Source: Albugo candida (lineage: Eukaryota; Oomycota; Peronosporomycetes; Albuginales). From it: a DNA stretch of 64,000 nt. A model generated the notes under the pieces. The model was not told where the DNA came from and ran no database searches. It saw nothing but the letters and a program-made list of their open reading frames with translations. Location: positions 124,001-188,000 of the forward strand of contig JBDOQK010000032.1 in assembly GCA_040437565.1 (NCBI GenBank), given 5' to 3'. The position numbers were made by a program, and so were the translations under genes. Of this stretch, positions 34,714 to 47,700 are shown one piece after another; within the stretch, counting starts at the first letter, position 1; every line of letters starts with the position of its first letter.

Positions 34714-36863
34714 ATGACAGAGCCGTTGGAAACACTCATTGTGAATACGCAAGAGATCCTACAGCCTCTAATCGCAAAACCTAAGCTGACAGAGAAACTT
34801 TTAGCAAAACCTCCTTTTCGTTTCCTTCATGATATTGTCACCGCTGTGATTCAAACGACGGAATTTGCGAAGGGATTGTACACTGATTTTGAATTAGACT
34901 CTGGAAACATTAAGGAAAAAAATCAAAAGATTTTATTTCTTGACAAAATGCTGCTTTGTGTCTCTGTAGCTCTGAACAAAGAAATCGAAGCAAAATCAAT
35001 TAAAATTGTGGCAGGACTCGAGGCCGAATCCACAAATGCGTTTCTACAGGATCTTGCTCGTGCTTCTACAGACAAATCCATTGATCATGCTGCAGCGGTA
35101 TCCCATGTGCTTCAGACGATACCTTCAATCGTACCTGATGGAGGAGAGAAACATTCTCCCGAGACTGGTTTGCAACCTGCTCCATCTGTGAAGCAAATCG
35201 AAAAGGTACGGGCGTTCTATGTCAATGATGAGAGCGATTCATGAGTCTGTATCCATAATAGAAAATGGAAGAAGAATCAGTCCGGAAAAAGGAGATATCG
35301 CGTGAGGAAGCTGTATCGGATGCAAAAAGCACGTCGGCAGATAGTAAGAACAGCGGTACTCGACAACGTGTATCATCAAAAGCCTCATCGCCGAACGACA
35401 ACATCAGCTCAGCAGAAATCGTACAGGCCATGAAAGAATGTAATGGAGATTTCGAGAAATCAAAAAGTATGATTGAGAGTATCATATCCAAACCCAAGAT
35501 GTCTGTGAAGCTATTGAGCAAACCTCCATTTCGCTTCTTACATGATCTCATCTCGGAAATCACGCGAGTGACCGGATTTGCAGACGGCTTGTACACAGCC
35601 GAAGAGTTGGATTCTGGAAATATCAAGGAAAAGCAGCCTAAAATGGATTATCTGAACAAAATCATACAATGCATCTCATATCATCTACGAGTTGACATTG
35701 CAGCAAAACCAGCGAAAATTGTTGCGGGGCTCGAACCTGAAGAAACGAATCAAATGCTACAGCTACTAGCCATCGCGTGTAAGACTGGAGATTCCAAAGG
35801 CTCTGTCCAACAAGTTCTTCTCGGTGATCACAACAATCAAAGTAACAGCAGTAGAGGTGTGGTGAGCTCCAATTCCACAGAAAGTCGTCAAGTTAGCGCC
35901 GAAGCAAAGACTTCTCGTAAAATTCCATCAACTGAGACAAAATCGCGAGAAAAAAAATCAGATACGGAACAAAAGCGTGGGGCATACGTGAAAGCAGAAA
36001 TCGGCAAATTTAATGGATCCACCATACCCATGGCGGTGAAAGGAGGCGATAACGATACATATGAGGCCAATGACACTGTTCTTGAAACTCCAAATAACGA
36101 GTCTTTCAAAATGGGAACAGCAGCTGGTTCTGGAACAAGTCGAGATTCTCGCCCAACTACCGCACGACGTCGTCCACCAAAGCTGAAAGAGAATGTCACT
36201 GAAGTTGGTCGTCTCACAGTGCACGATACCAAAGTGGCACCGGTCGTTGGCATTATGAAAGAGGGTGATACTGCTGACAGCGATGAGGATATCGTAAATG
36301 TCGACAACAATGACAGTGAGAATACCTCTTTTGCGTTGGCTGCTGGCGATATAGGAATTCACGGTAAATTGGTGCAAGACATCTTGAGAGATCAGGCGGA
36401 AGAAGCAGCCGCACGCCAATTGAACCAAAAAGATGCTTCGATCGGTAAGATCGAGTCTCCGGAAACGGATCAAGGGATCCGATTCAAGAATCGAGCCAAA
36501 TCGTACAAGCAAAAATCCAAAGCCGCATCAAATGTGAGCGAAATGACTGAATTGCGTCACGATATTCAAAAACTATGTCAAGCGACTAATCCACTCGGAA
36601 AATGTATGGAGTCGGTGCACGAGGATCTCGACAACATGTCGAAAGAACTTGAAAAATGGAAAAAAGAATACCAAGTAAACAGAGTCAAGTATGAAGAAGA
36701 AATAAAGAAAACAAATCAAGTGCTCCAACCACTCCAAAATCAACTCGAAGAGGTTGAAGAGCAGATACAAGAGCAAATGAACAAGATCCACATGCTGAAA
36801 GCAGTCATTGTTAGGAATGAAGAGAGCACATTGCGATTACTTCGCATGGTAGTTGGTGCCTAG
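34714..36863 (+). CDS. IFT54: IFT54 (TRAF3IP1) with two tandem N-terminal CH domains
   Basis: Exon 1 is 34714-35205 and exon 2 is 35262-36863. The 56 bp intron between them (GTACGG...TAATAG, phase 0) contains the only in-frame stop, so the best model is one protein of 697 residues. Exon 1 encodes an IFT54-type calponin-homology domain (KLTEKLLAKPPFRFLHD, GLYTDFELDSGNIKEK, IVAGLEAESTN). Exon 2 starts with a linker and then a second copy of the same domain (KLLSKPPFRFLHD, GLYTAEELDSGNIKEK, IVAGLEPEETN). A charged linker follows, then the IFT20-binding coiled coil at the C-terminus (LGKCMESVHEDLDNM to IVRNEES). IFT54 is an IFT-B subunit that links tubulin cargo and motors in the flagellum. The known family has one CH domain. 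The alternative is two adjacent genes, the first a CH-only fragment of 176 residues. Confidence 0.85.
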
Positions 36864-36869
36864 ATTAAT

Positions 36870-36969
36870 NNNNNNNNNNNNNNNNNNNNNNNNNNNNNNN
36901 NNNNNNNNNNNNNNNNNNNNNNNNNNNNNNNNNNNNNNNNNNNNNNNNNNNNNNNNNNNNNNNNNNNNN
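36870..36969. other. assembly gap, 100 N, no repeated flank seen
   Basis: The only gap in the window whose two sides do not match beyond a few bases, so real sequence may be missing. It lies between the IFT54 stop and the first visible exon of the EDR2-like gene. Confidence 0.9.
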
Positions 36970-37003
36970 ATTCGGGCTTTATAATTCCATCGCCCCCGGC
37001 AAC

Positions 37004-39322
37004 ATGCAAGGATGGCTTTCGAGGCGCCGCGAGCATATGAACATGATATGGTGTACGTTCCCTCTACTGCAATACTCAAATTTCTAAATAAATTGTGATA
37101 TCAATACACAGCCGATCGCTACTTTGTGCTCGACGGAAATCAGTTGCGTTACTACCGAAAACGAGGGGATCCCGCGCCCCAGAAGACGTATGTCTTGACA
37201 GATGGATGCCAAATCAAGTCTGTCTTCTCCAACGAAGACAAATATAAGCACCATGGTCACACACGCACTCGTCTCTTTCCTTCTCCTCTTTGTTTTTCGT
37301 CTGATTCTTATTCTTATTTGATTCTCAAGCGCAGGCCCCGGGCACATATTTCGCATCACTTTTGTCGTAGAGTCTGTGGAAAAGAATCGAAAAGATCGAT
37401 TCGTGGAGCTTGGAGCCAAAAGTGAGGAAAGTGCAAAGGAATGGATTCACGCACTCGAAGATGCCGTTCGTTCTGTGAGAGAAGTCATGCTTCATCAAAG
37501 AAAGCTCAAAGACGATGCCACCGATATCGCACCAACGCAGGCATCGGTGCCACGAATGTTGAAAGCTGATGAGGATGTCGTTTCTTTGTTCAATTTAGAT
37601 GCTGATAACGCGAAAGCAGAGCAAGGATGGTGGCTTGCTCGTGTGGAAGAAGGACTAAGAATCATGCAAGAGTGTCCCTTTGGCCATACTGTAGCTGCAT
37701 CCGTACTGGCACAAAAAGCAAACATGATGAATGTTGTCATCTTTTCCGCTACAATCAGCGCCGTTTTGAGTTTCAGCGTCACATACTCAATCATCAACAA
37801 CATGCTCGTCTGTTTTGTGGTTGCCGCTGTTGCAATCACCATATCCTGTCTTGCAGTGACACCGTCAAGTGGAGTCGAAATTCCCAGTTTCAGAGTGTCT
37901 CAGGTCGTCCATGGTTCCCCTACAGCAGTCTTCCGATTGCTCATGAACCCCAAACGGTATTCGAGATGGGATCCAGCTTCCGCAAATATGAAGGTCATCC
38001 AGGAATTGGACGATCATGCTGACGTTGTGTATATTACACAAAGACCCAATTATTTGTGGCCAGTCTGGCAAAAGCCTCGAGATATGGTGCTGATGCGATA
38101 TTGGAGACGCGAAGAAGATGGATCTTTTTTCGTAATGTACCAAAGTATCATGCATCCTGAATGTCGGGTTCGTCATAATTATGTGCGTGCAAACTTTCTC
38201 GGTGGTGGTTATATCATTGCGCCTCAGCGTGTCCAAAATGGAGGCGTTCGATCTCTTGTGACCTTTGTGCTTCGTTACGACCCATGCGGATGGTCCAGGA
38301 TCTATCATCAGCTTGGAATGGATGTTGATCTCGTACTTCCAATGCTCCGTAGTGTGATTGGAATTCGCGATGAAATGAGCGGTGCCGACTTTATCATCCC
38401 AAATGTCACCATTCCTGCTACAGTCGCGGACAATGGAAAATCAGATACCACTGCAACCGACTCCAGTAATGGAACTTCACGTCGCCCATCTTCTGTCTCA
38501 GAAGACGTGGGCTACCAGACATTTGTCAATGCCAACGGCGTCGTTGTCGGAGTCCCGAGACTCGCTACGACATTGTCCAATAAAATGTGGGCAGAGCCAG
38601 ACGCATCGATGTTTATGGTCCGCGGTCGCAATTATCTGAACGACAAGAAAAAAGTGGCTTCCGCGCCGGCCAAATTCCATCTTGTCGGAGTAGATCTCCT
38701 CGCATTTGAAAAACCATTCGATCGATACAATGTCGCAAGCAAACAGATCGATGTCTCCAAGGCCGAGCCGACTTCTGCAAATATCACAAATTCCGCCTCC
38801 GCATCTTCTACTCATCCACCGCGCCCAACCGCAACGGGAAAATTCACATTTGTGATCAATATGATCGTTCCCGGTGCCGATAATCTGTGTATGGTCTTCT
38901 ATTTCCATCCCGCAAAAGACAATGTTTTCAACGATGAGTCAGCGTTCTCGGAACTATTGAATGACTTTATCGAAGGAGATGATCTGTTTCGTAATTCCCG
39001 ATTCAAATTGCTTCCAACTGTTGTGGACGGAAGCTTTATAATCCGTCAATCAGTTGGCTCAAAGCCAACACTCTTAGGCAACAAACTCAAGTGCCAGTAC
39101 CACAAAGCTGACCACTACTTTGAAGTGGATGTTGATATTTCTTCAAATAGCGTCGCAAACTCAGTTGTTGGAATGGTTCAAGGAGTCACAAAATCTCTTG
39201 TCGTGGATATGGCATTTTTACTCGAAGCCCAAACAGAAGAAGAATTACCAGAAGTGCTTTTGGGAGCAGTGCGGATGGATCGAGTCGCACTAGATAGACC
39301 ATTTCGTGTTCCACGCTCCTAA
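37004..39322 (+). CDS. EDR2-like PH-START-DUF1336 protein with a membrane hairpin
   Basis: Exons 37004-37052, 37112-37255 and 37335-39322 give 726 residues in frame; introns are 59 and 79 bp, and the second has a weak GTCACA donor. A PH domain spans the first about 115 residues (QGWLSRRRE, DRYFVLDGNQLRYYRK, closing EEWIHAL-like helix SAKEWIHALEDA). Two adjacent hydrophobic segments at about 199-218 and 221-240 look like a membrane hairpin. The START domain covers about 245-460 (RYSRWDPASANMKVI, YWRREEDGS). The C-terminal DUF1336 block starts at VGVDLLAFEKP and ends at AVRMDRVALDRPFRVP. This is the order of plant ENHANCED DISEASE RESISTANCE 2. Likely role: lipid sensing or transfer at a membrane. 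A 5' exon may lie in the gap at 36870. The partial second copy at 40408-41193 is an assembly artefact. Confidence 0.88.
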
Positions 39323-39375
39323 AAGCTCTTTGCCACAATACATTCACAACTGATCAAATATGTCTTTGAAATTCC

Positions 39376-40307
39376 TCAATCAATTGTTGCAGCCAGTTCT
39401 ATCGATAACAAGTGATCGTGATCCCATGCAAGTTCGCTTACGGCTATTTGGCTCCATAACTGATTGACCAAGCTCACATTGTACAAGTCGTCGTTATCGA
39501 GCCAAGACATGACTGAGGCTATAATGTGCTTCTCCACAGGCGGCAAATTCCTTCCAAAAAGCGGCAATACGTAAACTCGCTTTGCTCTTTTCTGCATATG
39601 TTGAAAGGACATCAAACTCGATGACGAGCAGTACATCTTGTCTTGTATGTTGCCACACTCATTCTTCGCCTTGACAAATTCATTTTCTTTTTCTCTCAAA
39701 TCAAACTCATTCAAAGGAGTTTTGAATTCGGTACGTTCAGCGGCAAGCGGACTCATACTTTGGTGTGCTGTTTTTTTGTGAATAGGAGTCCTGGCCACAG
39801 CTTTGAAAGGTGATGAGAGATTTTGAGCCCACAACTCGCGATCCCTACGAATACGCGCTCGCACATTCAAGCCAAGCTTGGTCGAATTTCCAGAGTCTTT
39901 GGTCAAAATCGAGCATTTATCATTCTCAGAAGCTGGCTTTGCCGTTGGTCTCCTTCGTTTCGTATGCTTTCCTGATGTGTAAATCGCTTTGTACGGAGGC
40001 GTTGAAGGCAGAAACGATTCCGGTGTCGATAAAATTGCATCCAAAGCGGCGATTTCTTTCTTCTTCTCCACATTCCGGCAATCCTAATACAAAACCTCAT
40101 TCCGTATTGTCCGTTGAGAATAATCAAAGAGCCGACGTACGATGCAGCGGCAATTATCACCACATAGAACACCAGCTTGAAAACACTCGCAATATTTTTT
40201 CTGGCAGGCGGATTTCTTGCAGTGACAGCCATCTTTGTGCATGCGTTTTTTCCCGCTAGGAGTACAATGATCTTTCATGGTCGATAGACGCGTTGGCGCG
40301 TGAGCTT
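39376..40307 (-). repeat. artefact copy of the CXC gene 3' part
   Basis: Identical to 41247-42178 and truncated at the N gap. Use the complete gene at 41247-44279 instead. Confidence 0.93.
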
Positions 40308-40407
40308 NNNNNNNNNNNNNNNNNNNNNNNNNNNNNNNNNNNNNNNNNNNNNNNNNNNNNNNNNNNNNNNNNNNNNNNNNNNNNNNNNNNNNNNNNNNNN
40401 NNNNNNN
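40308..40407. other. assembly gap, 100 N, with 1771 bp repeated flank
   Basis: 38537-40307 and 40408-42178 are the same sequence. The true order is EDR2-like gene (37004-39322) followed directly by the convergent CXC gene; the segment 40308-42178 or its left twin should be removed once. Confidence 0.95.
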
Positions 40408-41193
40408 GGCGTCGTTGTCGGAGTCCCGAGACTCGCTACGACATTGTCCAATAAAATGTGGGCAGAGCCAGACGCATCGATGTTTATGGTCCGCGGTCGC
40501 AATTATCTGAACGACAAGAAAAAAGTGGCTTCCGCGCCGGCCAAATTCCATCTTGTCGGAGTAGATCTCCTCGCATTTGAAAAACCATTCGATCGATACA
40601 ATGTCGCAAGCAAACAGATCGATGTCTCCAAGGCCGAGCCGACTTCTGCAAATATCACAAATTCCGCCTCCGCATCTTCTACTCATCCACCGCGCCCAAC
40701 CGCAACGGGAAAATTCACATTTGTGATCAATATGATCGTTCCCGGTGCCGATAATCTGTGTATGGTCTTCTATTTCCATCCCGCAAAAGACAATGTTTTC
40801 AACGATGAGTCAGCGTTCTCGGAACTATTGAATGACTTTATCGAAGGAGATGATCTGTTTCGTAATTCCCGATTCAAATTGCTTCCAACTGTTGTGGACG
40901 GAAGCTTTATAATCCGTCAATCAGTTGGCTCAAAGCCAACACTCTTAGGCAACAAACTCAAGTGCCAGTACCACAAAGCTGACCACTACTTTGAAGTGGA
41001 TGTTGATATTTCTTCAAATAGCGTCGCAAACTCAGTTGTTGGAATGGTTCAAGGAGTCACAAAATCTCTTGTCGTGGATATGGCATTTTTACTCGAAGCC
41101 CAAACAGAAGAAGAATTACCAGAAGTGCTTTTGGGAGCAGTGCGGATGGATCGAGTCGCACTAGATAGACCATTTCGTGTTCCACGCTCCTAA
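40408..41193 (+). repeat. artefact copy of the EDR2-like gene 3' part
   Basis: Identical to 38537-39322 (DUF1336 region). It has no start, no PH and no START domain, and it opens exactly at the N gap. Confidence 0.93.
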
Positions 41194-41246
41194 AAGCTCT
41201 TTGCCACAATACATTCACAACTGATCAAATATGTCTTTGAAATTCC

Positions 41247-44200
41247 TCAATCAATTGTTGCAGCCAGTTCTATCGATAACAAGTGATCGTGATCCCATGC
41301 AAGTTCGCTTACGGCTATTTGGCTCCATAACTGATTGACCAAGCTCACATTGTACAAGTCGTCGTTATCGAGCCAAGACATGACTGAGGCTATAATGTGC
41401 TTCTCCACAGGCGGCAAATTCCTTCCAAAAAGCGGCAATACGTAAACTCGCTTTGCTCTTTTCTGCATATGTTGAAAGGACATCAAACTCGATGACGAGC
41501 AGTACATCTTGTCTTGTATGTTGCCACACTCATTCTTCGCCTTGACAAATTCATTTTCTTTTTCTCTCAAATCAAACTCATTCAAAGGAGTTTTGAATTC
41601 GGTACGTTCAGCGGCAAGCGGACTCATACTTTGGTGTGCTGTTTTTTTGTGAATAGGAGTCCTGGCCACAGCTTTGAAAGGTGATGAGAGATTTTGAGCC
41701 CACAACTCGCGATCCCTACGAATACGCGCTCGCACATTCAAGCCAAGCTTGGTCGAATTTCCAGAGTCTTTGGTCAAAATCGAGCATTTATCATTCTCAG
41801 AAGCTGGCTTTGCCGTTGGTCTCCTTCGTTTCGTATGCTTTCCTGATGTGTAAATCGCTTTGTACGGAGGCGTTGAAGGCAGAAACGATTCCGGTGTCGA
41901 TAAAATTGCATCCAAAGCGGCGATTTCTTTCTTCTTCTCCACATTCCGGCAATCCTAATACAAAACCTCATTCCGTATTGTCCGTTGAGAATAATCAAAG
42001 AGCCGACGTACGATGCAGCGGCAATTATCACCACATAGAACACCAGCTTGAAAACACTCGCAATATTTTTTCTGGCAGGCGGATTTCTTGCAGTGACAGC
42101 CATCTTTGTGCATGCGTTTTTTCCCGCTAGGAGTACAATGATCTTTCATGGTCGATAGACGCGTTGGCGCGTGAGCTTTATAGAGAGATTTGACGCTCGA
42201 AGAATGGCTGGGTAGAATCTTGGGCTTGAACGCATTGGGATTTTTTTCAAGTCGTAAAGCTACAGCAGCTTGGCGCTCATCGATTCGTTCCATTGTGTTG
42301 CAACAACCGAAACAATTGCAGTTTTCATCGCAGTATCTTCCATTCGCAAAACACTCGCAGTACCTTTTAGAAAAAAAGACAAATCCTTAAAGTGTCTGTC
42401 CTTATCGCAAATGCACAGATAACGTACAGTTTAAGACACTTTGATTTCTTGCAGTTGCATGAGGCTCTCTTCGACCCGGAACGATTGTCCATTCGCTGAG
42501 CTGTAGCCAGGGCTGAATTCAGTTGCGACGTAGAAAGCACACAGGTATGCGATAGAGCTGGTGATATATCCAGTGGGTTCTGCGCCTTTTGCCCGCCAGG
42601 AGACATAGTGTCAAAGGATGCAGATGGAGCATCAACGTGACCAGACAGCTTTTCAGTTTGTATCGGTTCGAGATGTTTGCTAATCAGAGCGTAGTGATCA
42701 AAACAATGAGCGCATTGCACGTTATAGCCACAAACGTACAGAGTTTGATTGATAGTTTTGATCTCCATATTACTCGAAAAGCTTGCATGAGAGCTCGGAC
42801 ACATTTGAGATGTAGTGATGTCACAATTTGGAGATATATCGTTGATTCCATCCGTTGGCTTCCATAGAGATTCATGCAAGCGTAATTTCATCACTTTTTG
42901 AGATTCTCGTAGCGCAAATCGTTCTTCGCATCCAGGAGAACCTGTTGTCAGAGCATGAATCCGAGGTAGAGAATCACTCCAATACGCATTCTCCTGTGGC
43001 GCTGTAACCACGCTCTTTCCTTCCACTCGCGCACCAAAGGATCGAACATGCGTAAAACGATTCTGAAGCCCGTTATCTTCCTCGTGTATGCCCCTGGGAA
43101 TCTCATGCAAGTCATGATTAGGTATCGGCACCGGTGAAACTCTACGAAAAAAAATCATTGAGTATTATACAATTCAAAAGCTTGGACAGATATTTACAAT
43201 TGTGGAAGCTTTGACGAGTGTAACGCTATAATCGGGGATTTCTTCAGTCGAAGAAGAGCATGATCAAACTCGTCAACCGGAGATAATGGAGGTAGCATAT
43301 TTTCGACTGAGAAAAAAAAGTCTTCAGAATCAATCGCTGTGTCCGATATCGTTTGAGCCACCTGGTGACCAGCTGGAGCTCTATCCTTGTCCTTCCTATT
43401 GCTCTCGGGTGACAAATCGCAATCTTCCCGGTCCAGAAATTCCACTGAGTCGGCACTGTCTTCATCCGAATCAAATTCGATTTTTATTTGAACATTACAT
43501 TTCTCACGCTTAGGTCGTCGATACACGTCCGTTTGCTTCACTAAATTCGTATTTCGAGTCGCAGAACACACAGATGGTTGTCGAGAGCATGAGCTCTGCC
43601 TTGACTGATCACAAGTCAGCCCATGTTCAGGAGGAAGTCCAACTTTTTCTTTCGTAAAATGAGTGGAATGTGGAGGAATTCTCAGAGGAGTAGGCGTGCG
43701 GAGAAGTTGGCAAGTCCATGTATTCTTCGGAGTCGTCAGGTCCAAAAAAGCATCATCAAGAGCGCCTGAGGAAGTTTGAGTCATAGTATTCCAAGCGACT
43801 TTTGCTTGCCTAATATCTTCATCTCGCAATTGCTTTTTATTGGGCTTCTTTTTTGTGAGCGTAGTAGCATTGATGGTGAATGGAGAGCGAAAAAAACGTG
43901 ATGGTGAGTCGATCGCGATATTTTTTGTGTCAGAGCAGCTCTTCGATTTACAAGTTGTTTCAAAAGCTGAGGGCGTCAGCATCGGAAAAGAACACCTTCC
44001 AGCTACAAAACAAATTGCGCATAAAAATGAGTCATTCTGCAGCGAAGCGAGAGCAAATATACACACTGGAACTCATATACCAACTTGCAATGGATGACTC
44101 AAGAATTCGTAGAGGTTGATTTGCGGTGGCGTAAAATTCGAGCAGTGCGCCTGAGTTGACTTGCACTTGATGTCACTATGCTGTTCTTGTACGTTGCATT

Positions 44201-44279
44201 CCGCCGAGATTCGACCATTTTGCTGCATATCATTCTGATCCGTTGAGTGGTGCAAAAGCCGAGATTTTTTCGGGGTCAT
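41247..44279 (-). CDS. CXC (tesmin/TSO1/LIN54-type) protein with C-terminal F-box
   Basis: Five exons read 44279-44085, 44036-43198, 43141-42428, 42428 joined to 42363-42012 across a 64 bp intron, and 41954-41247; other introns are 48, 56 and 57 bp. All joins keep frame for 935 residues. Two CXC modules form a CRC domain: CNCKKSKCLKLYCECFANG with ENCNCFGCCN, a spacer of about 60 residues, then [19 protein letters not shown] with DNCRCIDCRN. Introns cut both modules at equivalent places. LIN54 and TSO1 proteins bind CHR-type promoter elements in cell-cycle genes as part of DREAM/MuvB complexes. The last about 45 residues (KHIIASVMSWLDNDDLYNVS, then VNQLW) read as an F-box, which would connect to an SCF ubiquitin ligase. 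The long N-terminal half is Ser-rich and unrecognised; the first exon is the least certain. Confidence 0.82.
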
Positions 44280-44702
44280 GTGTTGTCCTTTGCAAGCACG
44301 AACGTGCACAGTTGATTTGGCACAGTCTATCTACGCAGTCTTAAACGTTGTAGCCACAATGTACAGCTACAAATTTCTCGATAAGTTGTTTACGTTGCTC
44401 GAAGCGTTGCGTCCTTTCTAATTTCTTGATCACCAAAGGATGCATGCGAAGAATATATAGCGGGAAAAGTCCTTATACTAATTTCATCCAATCAGGATCA
44501 GTATCGACTGGATTTCCGCCAATCCACATCCGACTATTCGGCGCCAGATCCTTGGACGGCCAATTCGATGGCTCTGGCGACCCACTTGAGCCTCACCAAA
44601 CATGCGTCTCGCTGATCAAAAACAATTATCTTTCTGCTCTTGTCTTTCACTAGGAAGAGTATTTACCAAATGCAATTATCCTGGTCCTCTCCAATACATT
44701 CC

Positions 44703-47700
44703 TTACCGAGTAATTCGTTTCTTCCCGCGGCTTGGGCTTCGATATCGGGGCTTGCCAGACGACGAGTAGGAACGATCCGGGCTGGAGCTGTACTTACTTG
44801 ATCTTCGACGACGGTAAGGCGACTCATATCGACTTTTCTCTTCTCGTGTGTCGTCTCTATCCCGGCTGGAAGAGCGACGAGATTGCCTGACACGTTGTCT
44901 GCTTCGACTTGGGCTCTCGCGATAGCTATGACGAGACGAAGTGTTCGGTCTGGTGGATGTATAGTCGGATCGTTTGCGATTTTCAGATCTTTCACCGCGT
45001 GGAGCTCGACTTGTTCCGCGGCTGCGAGACCGCGATCCTTTTCGGCGATATTTCTCTGCTACAGCAGATTTGAGAATGCATTATGAAGACAAAGGTGAGA
45101 AGAGGATGACCATACCACGTTCGTAAGAGTTGTCTCGATGCTGACTTTCACGCTTTCTTCTTCGATATGATGACGACTCGAAGCTATCAGACCGCTCGCG
45201 CTTGCTCCTTGGAGATCGGGTTTCTCGCTCAATGCTTTCACGCTGATGCCTTGGTCTCTCGGCGTACCGGTCTCGCTTGCTATGCTCTGACTTTCCACGG
45301 TGGTTGCTCTCCTCACTCTTATTACTTCTACTAGCTTCAGATCTTGTGAATTCATTTTCATTTCGAATGTTGTCGAGTACAAGATGAAGACCACCACGTT
45401 GTGCAGCAAATGCTTCGTCCTTATCTTTTCCGTGCTCACGTCCCCAATTTACCAACTCGTTGAAATTACGTTCTTGAGTTCGCTTCCAAGCGCACAGGCT
45501 GCGGTATTCGTTCAGAACATCACCTACAACAATCAAGACGGAAATTTAGTCAGCGTTTTCGATGGCACAAGATGGAGATAGAAGCATACGGGCTTGACGA
45601 TCGCTTAATACTCGGTGTCTCTTGTCTGCTCGACACCACTTGAAACTGAAGATTCGATCGGCTTGCTGGCAAGCTATGTAAATTGCAGTTTCCGCGAGAT
45701 AACGAGGTGACATGGATAAGCAAATTGGAAGCCAAAAGCTGAGTTCGACAGAAGCATCACTTAGTGCTCATCATACACCCGAAAGACTCATCGTTACATA
45801 CAGTTCTTCCAAGATTGCATTGGCCGTACTCTTGATATCATCAACCACTAGACAATGGCCGAGAGCGTCGATGTAAGCAAATGCGAAGAAGACGGACATG
45901 GGGTCTTACATTTGGATGGAATTCCTTCCAGTACTTTTCGAAGATAATAAAATGGCATGTCGACTGTAAGTTCATACTGAATTCCCTGCAAAACCTGAAT
46001 CTCGTAATGAAGCAAATGGAGTCGTTCCAATTCCAATTTATCTTCATCACCCATCATCAATGGCTTTTCCAGGATATCGTGCATCGTTCGTACCATCCGG
46101 ATCAATTTCATTCGTTTACTAGCGGCTTTTGCCGCCAAGAATAAACACGCCGCAGCAACTTTGAATCTTTCTTGTGCGTAGATCCCACAATCGAAAATTC
46201 GGTGAAAATAACTGCATGCAGTCAAGACAACCTCACGATTCAAGACGAGACATTGTCCCAAGACATCGATATATGCAATCGCTGTAAATCGCCACTGCTT
46301 CCTCGCCTCACTTTTAGGCTCCACATCTTTACGCTCATATAAGAATGGACAAGTTGATCGATTCAAATCTATCAAATTGGATGGGGCAATTTCGTGCTTT
46401 CTAGAAGCCAAATTTCCATCCACTGATTCGCATGTGTTTTCCGCTTCCATGGCAAAGAACTCTGCCAGCCGTTCCGCCTCATTTTTTGGAAGTCGAATTG
46501 GTGCTCGCTTGGGCTTGATTTCTCCAAGTACGATACTTTTCCATGTCTTCATCTTGCTCGGGTACAAATTTAGCTCCTCCCAACGCGCCAGTGTTTTGAA
46601 TAATCGCTTCTTGCCATCTTCAATGTTTTTGGTCTCACGAACGCACGCATACAATATATCTTCAACCGTCTGGAACCACTCCCGCTGAATACGCTCGTAC
46701 TCCCGAGGATCGTGCTGGAAATGCTTGAAGAACTCGTGCAAAACGTAAAACAACATGATCTTGACATTGAACGGCTTGATAGCTTCACTGCTGCTCTGGG
46801 CACGCTACATATCAAGGACACGAAACAAGAGAAAAAACACAGAAAAATGTTAGCTTGAGTGTTTATGGCTTGCTTTTTGATACAAATGCTTAAGTAAAAG
46901 CAACAACTCTGCATTGTGCACTGTCTTATCGTTCATACAACTAAGAATATGCATGACATGCTATTGGATAATAGCTGATGGAAAGCCCGGGCTTACAAAA
47001 GCAGAACAGATCGCAGTCAACTGCATGTGCATTAAGGCACAAGATTGGACGTTGCATTCTTTTTATGATGAAATTCTGAGCCGATTTTTTTCGACATCAG
47101 TGTCGGTCGACCTCAGTATTAGATTTTTCTTATTGTTCGGTCTGTCTGTTTCTTTCATGCTTTTGTTTGCTTTGTAAGCGCGGTATTTCCATAGCATCGT
47201 CATGCAAATGATTCATACAATAAATATTCAAGCGGCTGTATTCACCTGTTTCAGTTTGAGCTGGAAAGGAATGGAATGATGTGGATGACGCAAAATGTAT
47301 TCAGCTGTTTGTTGAATCAAATCACGAGACGTGACTTGGGTCAGCATGTTATCTAGTATCTCTGTGAATCGGTTCACTTCGTCTTCCCATTCATTTCGGG
47401 GAGGTGTTACTGTAGCATTTTGTGCTCCCACAAACGTATTCGACAAATTGACTTTCGACTTTGCTTCATCAGCTAAGGATTTTGGCGGAGAGGATTTTGT
47501 ATCACTGTACTCAGAATCTGGATTCGAACGGGTGCGCAATATGTCAGGGGTGAGCCTGAGAGTGGTCAGATCAGCGGACGCTGTATCGGAATTCACTTGT
47601 TCTTTTTGTTGTTCGCTTGATTCAGAGGGAAGATCGTCAGTAAGTTCTTGCACCACTAACTCGTCTTTCATGAGAAAATTTTCTATGGCTAAATTTTGCT

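Noticed and set aside
34714-35244. A separate 176-residue CH-only gene before IFT54
   Set aside because: A consensus 56 bp phase-0 intron joins it in frame to the next exon, and its last residues are explained as intron sequence.
40408-42178. A real tandem duplication of the EDR2-like and CXC genes
   Set aside because: The repeat abuts an exact 100-N run at both ends and is identical, like eight other gaps; contig overlap explains it.
44663-44995. A 110-residue frame opposite-phase to the RS tail
   Set aside because: The alternative frame encodes a clear Arg-Ser repeat joined in frame by a good intron to the cyclin gene.
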